Part shown: piece after piece, positions 31,453 to 37,385 of the stretch | Layout of the letters: the number at the start of each line of letters is the position of its first letter | Numbering within the stretch: the first letter of the stretch is position 1 | Assembly (NCBI RefSeq): GCF_000337215.1 | Contig: NZ_AOHZ01000035.1 | Coordinates: 1 to 37,385 of the forward strand | From: Natronolimnohabitans innermongolicus JCM 12255 | GTDB lineage: Archaea; Halobacteriota; Halobacteria; Halobacteriales; Natrialbaceae | DNA length: 37,385 nt | Reading direction: 5' to 3' | Notes under the pieces: generated by a model | The model's input: the letters and a program-made list of their open reading frames with translations, nothing else | Told to the model about the DNA's origin: nothing | Databases searched by the model: none | Program-made: the position numbers and the translations under genes

Positions 31453-34400
31453 TCAGTTTTTGTTTATACGTGAAAGCAGGTTTTCAGTCCTGTCTTTGGC
31501 CTCATCTCGAGAGATACCTTCGTCGACGTAACGCTCGATGACACGAGCACGAATCTGGCCCTGATCCAGCGTCTCACGAAGTTCGATGTACTCGTTCTCT
31601 TCAAGATACGTCTCCAGCTCGTTCGCCTTACTGCTATAGAACCCGCTTATTTCGTTGTGCAAGGCCTCAACGATCTGCCTGCCATCGCCATTGACTGACT
31701 CAGCAAGTTTACTAACCTCGTCGATGAAGTTACTGCTTACGGCGCCAGAGGCTTCGAGAACCTCTCGATCAACGGGCTCGCCACGACCAACCTTCCAGGC
31801 GTCGACGAACTCGTTCAGCGCCGCGGCATTCTCTTCTACTACCGTTACCTGTTCGGAATCAACTGAGGAGAGGTCTCCGTTGCCCCACTGCAGCAGGTTA
31901 TTCAGCTGACCCCAGTGCTCGATCCCGAGCTCCAAGAGTTGATGAAGGGTTTCGACATCGTCGACTACGTACCACAGGTGCGCCGTCCCGACGCCACGGT
32001 GCGGATTGAACGAATCCACCTTGAGTTCGTCTCCATACGAGGAATGGTCGTGACCGTCGGGACTGGGGGACTTCGGAGTGAACGACTCGATAGAGTCCAG
32101 ATCGGGGATATGAACGGAGTCGTCGACATCGCGAACCGTTGCAAGGTCGATGATTTCGTGGTTGACGCTGTTCGTACTCTCTAGTGCAGCAGTCCACTTC
32201 GCCACTTCATCGCCCTGTGCGGTGAAATAGAAGACCTGCCGACCGTTCCGGGCGAGTTCGATCGTCGACTCGATGATCGTCTTCGCCCTGCGGTCGTCGG
32301 TGTTGGCAAGCGTCTCGTCGAGGAGGAGTGGAATCTGAACGCCCTGTTCCTGCTGTTCCACGAAGGCGATTCGAACGGCGAGTAAGACCTGCACCCGAGT
32401 ACCGCTCGAAAGCTCGTCGAGCGCGAGTCCCTTCTGTTTGGATTCGTCGAACGCACGGAACTCGGCTTCGGCCTCATCGAAGTCCAACCGATACCGGCCG
32501 CGAGTGATCGTCGTCAGGATTTCACGAGCACGCTCGAAGACGTCCGGGCGACTAGTCTCCATCGTCGCCTCCTGAACGTGATCCACCAGCACGTCGCCGA
32601 CCATCGCAGCACAGTCGTCCTCGAGTTGGTCTTTCAGATCATCGAGCGCCCGATCACGCTCCGCAAGCGCCGTTTCAACTTGGTCGTCGGACTTTGCCTG
32701 CCTGATTTCTGCCTTGATATCGGCAATCCGTGACTGCAGGTCGTCGAAATCCTCAGCAGTTCGTTCCGCCTCACGGAGGTCTTCTCTGAGGTCAGCAATC
32801 TCTTGCTTCTTGAGGTCCGGTTCGAAGCCCGGGTAGCTTTCGAGTTCTTCGGCTTCCGTGTTCGCCCGGATGTTGGCCTCTCGTACGTCCTCCGCAGCCG
32901 ATTCGTATGCTTCGACCTGCTCACAGAGTTCCTCCAACCTCTCGTGGTCATCGGAGTCGAGATCCAGAGCCGCAAAGATTTCGTCGCGTTCGTCCGCCAA
33001 CGCACCTATCTTCTCGGTCGCTTCCTGAATCGTCTCGGTAGCTTGGTCGAGGTCCCGCTGTGCGGCTTCGCGCTGCTGTTCGCGGTTCTCGAGGTTTCGG
33101 ATTGCCTCGGTCGCCTCACCAGACCTCTCGACATCGTCATAGCTGTAGGGATCGAGTTTCGCTTGGAGTTCTTCGCGGGCGGTCTCGATCTGGTCGTCGA
33201 CGGTTTCGATGCTCTCTTGAATCCCCTCAACCTCGTCGTGGGCTTCCTGCCAGTCAAGCACTCGCTTGGAGATCACAGCGAGTTCGACATCAGACGCATC
33301 TGGCGCGGCGCCCAACTGGTCTTGGAGTTTGGCACGCGTTTCCTCCAGATCCTGCTCTTTCTGTTCGAGCGTGTCTGAATCCGTGGCCAGGCTATCGCGC
33401 CATTCGGACCGTCGCTCGGCCAGTTTGTGCGCTGCGATTGCGTCGTACAGTCCGATCAGACGAGACCGAACCTCGTCTTCGGTCCACCCCGCCGGCGGGT
33501 TCAGACCGGTTTTCTCGAACGACTTGCGATGCGGTTCCCGTGAATCCCCTCCGTCTTTGGACTGTGAGCGAGCGCGCAGCCCATACCAGAAGATACCAGC
33601 GCCGACGAGCAGGATGGAGAACAGCAGTGGATGCACCAACAGACCCAGCGCGATGCCCGTCGAGGCGAGAGAAACGGCCGAGAACACAGCGATTCGGAAT
33701 GCCTCTGAACCGTCGTTCGACTCCGTAGAAACGGACGCAGCCAGCCATTCCTCCAGCGACTGACTCGCGCGTTGGAGCGTGGGTAAATCGGGCTCAGGGT
33801 GCTCACCGTCCTCCAGTAGTCGTTGGACGGCCTCCCGGGTTTCACGCTCGGACTGGAGTTCCTCGGCCTCTCGTGCGAACTTCGAGACGGTCTTCCACGT
33901 GACGGGTTCCAAGTCAACGAGGTCCCCGGTATCGACATCTAGGGGAATGTCATCTCGGGCAGTTTCTCGCTGCCGTTGGGCGTCAGCTAAGTCGCCCTGG
34001 AGATCGCGCTTCCTGTCCTCCGCAGAATCAAGGTCATCGCGAAGCTCTTTCAGATGGTCGATACGGCCTGTCGGGAGCCCCTCTTCAGGAAGGTCGGCCT
34101 CATCAAGCCGTTCTTGAGCGTCCGTTTTCGTTTCCTCGGCCTCGTCTTTTTTGTCGGTCCACTCGTCGATGTTATCTTCGAGGGATCGAACACGCTCGAT
34201 TTCGTCTCCGTCGACCTGGTCTAAGATATCGGGGAACTCGTCAAGCCTCGATTCAGCCTGCTCTAGCTGGTTTCTCGCCTGTGCGTAGTCGATCGCCTGC
34301 TCGAGCAGTTCGGATCGCTCTTGTGCTTGACGCGCTGCCTCCAGTTCACCACGTAACCGGGAGAGTTCGTTCTGCTCTTGGCGTAGTTCGGAAACGTCGT

Positions 34401-34926
34401 TCTGCGCCTCACGTAACTCCTGAATCGCTCCCTTGGCGTTCTGGACGACATTCCTGTTGGCCCGACTCGGGGAATCCGAATACCTGAGCTCGTCGTATGC
34501 TGCAGAGAGATCGTAGCCACCAGCTGATTCTCGCTCGATTATCTCGGCGAACGATTCGTTGTTGTTGTCTCGCTGGAGTAGGTCGTGGAGGGAGAGACGG
34601 TAGCGGTCGCGTTGATCGGCTGGAGGAAGGCTCGGACCGTTCGCCTCTTGGCCGTCACGTTGGTAACTCGTGCGGCCATTGTCGACTTCGACTCGCCAGT
34701 CTTCACCGTTCAGTGAGAGCTGCCCCACGAGGGATGCACGCTCATCGGCGGTCTCGGGCCAGCAAAGCCATTCGAGCGACTCAGCGAGCGTCGTCTTTCC
34801 TGCCGCGTTCGGTCCATGAACGACATTGATGCCGGAGCACAGGTCGTCGACAGAGAAGCCACCAGTTTCGAACCCAGGAGCTTGGACGATCTGGATTTCC
34901 TCGAAGCAGATCGGGTCCCTGGTCAT
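31453..34926 (-). CDS. YhaN/SbcC-like ATPase with membrane hairpin and extra C-terminal domain
   Basis: The protein has 1157 residues and an ABC/SMC-type ATPase split by coiled coils: Walker A GPNAAGKTT (38-46), coiled coils (about 165-400 and 500-770), ABC signature LSSGT (839-843) and Walker B IPLLLDE with D loop (865-876). Between the coils, where SbcC/Rad50 has a zinc hook, there is no Cys-x2-Cys; instead residues 410-450 form a hydrophobic hairpin (two spans), as in YhaN. Residues about 920-1157 are an added domain (with AHLWYVVDDVETLHQLLELG) that I do not recognise. Its ATG overlaps the phosphoesterase stop (34923-34926), so the two subunits are made together. A membrane-held nuclease motor is inferred. 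Confidence 0.88.
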   Translation of the reverse strand: MTRDPICFEEIQIVQAPGFETGGFSVDDLCSGINVVHGPNAAGKTTLAESLEWLCWPETADERASLVGQLSLNGEDWRVEVDNGRTSYQRDGQEANGPSLPPADQRDRYRLSLHDLLQRDNNNESFAEIIERESAGGYDLSAAYDELRYSDSPSRANRNVVQNAKGAIQELREAQNDVSELRQEQNELSRLRGELEAARQAQERSELLEQAIDYAQARNQLEQAESRLDEFPDILDQVDGDEIERVRSLEDNIDEWTDKKDEAEETKTDAQERLDEADLPEEGLPTGRIDHLKELRDDLDSAEDRKRDLQGDLADAQRQRETARDDIPLDVDTGDLVDLEPVTWKTVSKFAREAEELQSERETREAVQRLLEDGEHPEPDLPTLQRASQSLEEWLAASVSTESNDGSEAFRIAVFSAVSLASTGIALGLLVHPLLFSILLVGAGIFWYGLRARSQSKDGGDSREPHRKSFEKTGLNPPAGWTEDEVRSRLIGLYDAIAAHKLAERRSEWRDSLATDSDTLEQKEQDLEETRAKLQDQLGAAPDASDVELAVISKRVLDWQEAHDEVEGIQESIETVDDQIETAREELQAKLDPYSYDDVERSGEATEAIRNLENREQQREAAQRDLDQATETIQEATEKIGALADERDEIFAALDLDSDDHERLEELCEQVEAYESAAEDVREANIRANTEAEELESYPGFEPDLKKQEIADLREDLREAERTAEDFDDLQSRIADIKAEIRQAKSDDQVETALAERDRALDDLKDQLEDDCAAMVGDVLVDHVQEATMETSRPDVFERAREILTTITRGRYRLDFDEAEAEFRAFDESKQKGLALDELSSGTRVQVLLAVRIAFVEQQEQGVQIPLLLDETLANTDDRRAKTIIESTIELARNGRQVFYFTAQGDEVAKWTAALESTNSVNHEIIDLATVRDVDDSVHIPDLDSIESFTPKSPSPDGHDHSSYGDELKVDSFNPHRGVGTAHLWYVVDDVETLHQLLELGIEHWGQLNNLLQWGNGDLSSVDSEQVTVVEENAAALNEFVDAWKVGRGEPVDREVLEASGAVSSNFIDEVSKLAESVNGDGRQIVEALHNEISGFYSSKANELETYLEENEYIELRETLDQGQIRARVIERYVDEGISRDEAKDRTENLLSRINKN

Positions 34927-36227
34927 GCGTTACCTCCCTTTTGGCTGAGTAGGGTATCAAGCAGTACCCGTGCCTGCTGTTCGAGATGTTCGATAGCGTC
35001 AGTGCCGTCCGGATCCCCGAGTTCGGTTTCGCGTCGGAGTGGATTGTACGCATTCGCACTATGAGCCTGCCGCACCGCTGCTAACGAGTCATCGACCACG
35101 TTGCCGTAGGATTCGCGAGTATCACCGTTCTCGATTTCGAGCAGGAGGTTAGCGAGGTACGCAGCTGCATTGTCTCCTTCTGCAAGGTCTTCAAGATCGA
35201 TTGCCGGACGAGTGTCGACGTCAATCGATTCGATTCGGACTGAAACCGATCCCTCCCGGAATCCGAGGTCACGCTCCATCGACCGATGCTGATCGACGAG
35301 CGTCGAGTGGGCATCCGTCCGACCGGTAAGATGAACCCGAACTAGACTGAGTTCCAACGATCTCGTGTCGAGTTCGGATCGAACGTGTTCCTTGATTTCC
35401 TCTGAAATTACGGAGGTTGCTTCTTGCGGGTCGTCTACCTCGGACACGTCGACCGAAACCTGGTCGTAGCGAACGGATGCTAGAGGGATCTGTTCAGCAC
35501 GTACCTCTCCGTTTTTGGGTATCGTAATCGTCCACGGGCCGTGGGCCTGCTGTTCACCCGGATCGAGCGGTTGTGGCGATCCAGAGTACAAAGCCAGTGG
35601 ACGCGAGTCGATCTGGATCCCCGGACTGTGAATATGACCGAGAAGCCAGGCATCTGCTGGGGTATCGCGGAGCTCGCTGGACAGAACCGGTGCGTATCGG
35701 CTTCCTCGTGAGTCGAGGTCGGCGTGAAGCACTCCGATCTGAGGCGCGTCATCGGTCTCCGGAAGCTCGTACTCCTCGAGCGGAGACTCGTAGACGTGTT
35801 CGGCCGAAAACGACCAGCCATCGAAATGGGCTACCGGCTCGCCGTCCTGTTCGAGCGTCCAGCGTTCCCACTGACCCTCTCTCCCGAGGAATTGGAGCGT
35901 GTCGGAATCGAGGTTATCAACCATATCAGGGAGGGCATCGAAGTCGTGATTCCCGGCAACCACGACGACTGGGATCCCTGCTTCGTCGAGTTGGGCAATT
36001 CCGTCTTCGAACGCTCCGTACGCCTCGAAATAGCGATTCTCCTGATCAACAATATCACCTGCAATCACGACCGCGTCAACATCCCGGTCGATTGCCTCTT
36101 GGACCGTCGACAGCCAGACGGCTTTCGGTGACAGCTCGGGACCATCCAGATCATCCGGGATCCGACTCGGGTGACGGCCGAGGTGAAGATCTCCCGTGTA
36201 AAGTAGTTCCAGAGCGTCCTCCATCAT
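34923..36227 (-). CDS. YhaO/SbcD/Mre11-like metallophosphoesterase
   Basis: With the ATG at 36227 (36224 is an equal alternative) the protein has 434 residues. The calcineurin-like motifs are in order: GDLHLG with Asp13 and His15, then AGDIVDQ, GNHDFD, LHADLD and GHIHSPG. These bind two metals in Mre11/SbcD nucleases. The C-terminal half (about 260-434) is a helical capping and partner-binding region. The YhaN-like ATPase overlaps its end by 4 nt. A TATA-like TTTATTTG (about 36266-36273) flanked by a TGACA/TGTCA dyad (36262-36280) lies before the start, so the pair probably has its own regulated promoter although a helicase gene is upstream. Likely a DNA end-processing nuclease, in repair or defence. 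Confidence 0.9.
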   Translation of the reverse strand: MMEDALELLYTGDLHLGRHPSRIPDDLDGPELSPKAVWLSTVQEAIDRDVDAVVIAGDIVDQENRYFEAYGAFEDGIAQLDEAGIPVVVVAGNHDFDALPDMVDNLDSDTLQFLGREGQWERWTLEQDGEPVAHFDGWSFSAEHVYESPLEEYELPETDDAPQIGVLHADLDSRGSRYAPVLSSELRDTPADAWLLGHIHSPGIQIDSRPLALYSGSPQPLDPGEQQAHGPWTITIPKNGEVRAEQIPLASVRYDQVSVDVSEVDDPQEATSVISEEIKEHVRSELDTRSLELSLVRVHLTGRTDAHSTLVDQHRSMERDLGFREGSVSVRIESIDVDTRPAIDLEDLAEGDNAAAYLANLLLEIENGDTRESYGNVVDDSLAAVRQAHSANAYNPLRRETELGDPDGTDAIEHLEQQARVLLDTLLSQKGGNA

Positions 36228-36450
36228 TGCGACTAACCAGTGAGCTAGAAGCACATATCACTGACAAATAAACTCTGTCAATTCGTATCGAAATGCCATG
36301 AAAAAGAAGTCCTACCCCGTCGACAACTGATGGTCTATCAACATTCTGACGGTCTACATTTTATCGAATATTTCAGTGTGTGGTGGTGATTTGCACCCTA
36401 ATGACGAAGTCACCGAAGATACTGATTCTCAACGAGGTTCTGAGATATTC

Positions 36451-37385
36451 TTATGAGATTGAGGCAGGCGGTCGCTGTTCTTCGACAGGGGTCACTTCGC
36501 TACCCGTCTCTGGGAGGTGTTCGTTGAGGTCACCCTCCTCCTGATCACCGAGCAGATGCTCGAGGACGTCCGCAGCTGCAGGAGAGTACAGCGGGCGGTT
36601 GTCGTTTCCGCAGCGGTCGTCCATCGTGCAGGCAGGACACCCTTCGTCACGGCCGCACGAACAATCAACAATGAGGTCGTGGGCACGCCGGGCGACATCT
36701 TCGAAGTGTTCGTAAATCGAACGTGAGAACCCGAGACCGCCCTCGATACCGTCGTAGATGAACCATCCACTCTTGTCGGGATTGCCAGGAAGCCGATTCG
36801 TTGCGAGGCCACCGATGTCACCGCCATCGACTTTCAGCTCAAGTGGCGATACGGCAATCATCGCGTGTTCGACGGCGTGAATCCCACCGAGGTACCCGTG
36901 AAGCCGCGGTGGGAGGTTGATGCATTCAGGATTGTGGTACTCCGAGTGCTTGTTGAGCATCGCCCGTTCGATGTCGTTGGGAGTCTCGGCCCAACACAGC
37001 TGGGTTCGCATTTCTAACGGGGGCACACCAGTTTCATTGCCCAGCTCGAGTACGTCCCCGCTTCCGATTTCTCGCTTGAGGTACGTGCTATAGTGGACAG
37101 ATACCGTTCCATACCCCCAGTTGAGCGTGAACGGTCCGACCTCGCGTGAGTCCTCGACGACCGTGTCGTAAATGTTGACCTGGCCTTGGGACTGTGTGTA
37201 ATAGCTCACATTCGCTTTCTCGAGCGAGATGTACGGCTGTGGGATGTCCTCTCGGAGTTCGACGACCTGATACTGCTCGCCCTGGTGGAGAACAGTTGCA
37301 CCTTCGTGGTAGTCTCTGTAGGCCCGGTCACGGCCGATCGGTTGGTGATCAATCGATCCATCGCCAGCTAGTCGGACGTCGAAGG
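36451..37385 (-). CDS. C-terminal part of a DUF1998/MrfA-type helicase (cut by window edge)
   Basis: The frame stays open from 36451 to the right edge; the GTG at 37207-37209 is only an internal Val codon, because the 58 residues before it (beginning FDVRLAGDG) fit the family too. The visible part matches the DUF1998/MZB end of superfamily 2 DEAD/DEAH helicases such as MrfA/YprA: GGIHAVEHAMIAVSPL, then YDGIEGGLGFSRSIYEHF, then a four-Cys zinc cluster CSCGRDEGCPAC with a further Cys in DDRCGN. The motor domains lie beyond the window. DUF1998 also occurs in DISARM DrmB, so this could be a defence helicase; DrmB lacks parts of a motor, which only the missing half could show. The product ends in an acidic, Pro-rich tail. 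Confidence 0.85.
   Translation of the reverse strand, partial: FDVRLAGDGSIDHQPIGRDRAYRDYHEGATVLHQGEQYQVVELREDIPQPYISLEKANVSYYTQSQGQVNIYDTVVEDSREVGPFTLNWGYGTVSVHYSTYLKREIGSGDVLELGNETGVPPLEMRTQLCWAETPNDIERAMLNKHSEYHNPECINLPPRLHGYLGGIHAVEHAMIAVSPLELKVDGGDIGGLATNRLPGNPDKSGWFIYDGIEGGLGFSRSIYEHFEDVARRAHDLIVDCSCGRDEGCPACTMDDRCGNDNRPLYSPAAADVLEHLLGDQEEGDLNEHLPETGSEVTPVEEQRPPASIS

Noticed and set aside
33540-33720. Zinc hook (Cys-x2-Cys) expected in the middle of an SbcC/Rad50-like ATPase
   Set aside because: No such motif is present between the coiled coils; a hydrophobic hairpin is there instead, so a YhaN-like reading was preferred.

Overview
The window is haloarchaeal (class Halobacteria) and reads as a plasmid, chromid or plasmid-derived island. 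The proteins are very acidic. There is a TFB-type transcription factor, an Orc1/Cdc6 initiator beside an array of archaeal origin recognition boxes, haloarchaeal SWIM and zinc-ribbon proteins, and several genes whose start codon lies about 26 nt from a TTTAAATA-type TATA box (leaderless transcription). The genus cannot be fixed from sequence alone. The left edge (1-117) holds no gene, and the right edge cuts a helicase gene.

Layout. 0.1-2.4 kb: a HEPN-domain protein and a decayed IS6-family transposase. 2.8-6.2 kb: a protein of unknown function, then a SWIM zinc-finger protein, a TFB paralogue and a double zinc-ribbon protein on the same strand. 6.3-9.6 kb: a PD-(D/E)XK nuclease-like protein, a RelE/ParE-like toxin behind an unusual two-hairpin leader, an unknown protein and a DUF4238 protein. 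9.98-10.42 kb: a tiny overlapping operon of 23, 54 and 66 codons. 10.5-14.7 kb: an McrBC-like modification-dependent restriction pair. 15.0-16.7 kb: a winged-helix regulator and nucleotidyltransferase pair that resembles an AbiE-type toxin-antitoxin system, with a dyad operator around its TATA box. 16.8-19.3 kb: a replication origin (nine ORB-like boxes, a long dyad, an AT-rich stretch) and orc1/cdc6. 19.3-22.0 kb: a zinc-ribbon protein, and a TIR-domain protein overlapping a three-span membrane protein, followed by an unknown gene. 22.1-29.8 kb: a ParA plus adaptor partition locus with an 8-bp iteron field, and an orphan second copy of the adaptor; between the two copies sits a 1640-codon sacsin-type GHKL ATPase ending in a NO VEIN/DUF3883 nuclease-like domain. 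29.8-31.1 kb: a tyrosine recombinase-like protein with a changed active site. 31.4-37.4 kb: a YhaN/YhaO-like pair (a membrane-spanning SbcC-like ATPase and an Mre11/SbcD-like phosphoesterase) and the C-terminal part of a DUF1998/MrfA-type helicase.

Replication (orc1 with ORBs) and partition (parA, adaptor, iterons) form a stable replicon backbone, and most other identifiable genes belong to anti-phage or genome-defence families. The strongest leads for something undescribed are the YhaON-like pair with a novel C-terminal domain beside a DUF1998 helicase, the TIR plus membrane-protein module, the NO VEIN-type giant bracketed by partition-adaptor copies, and a 40-41-bp dyad found three times around the origin and partition region.
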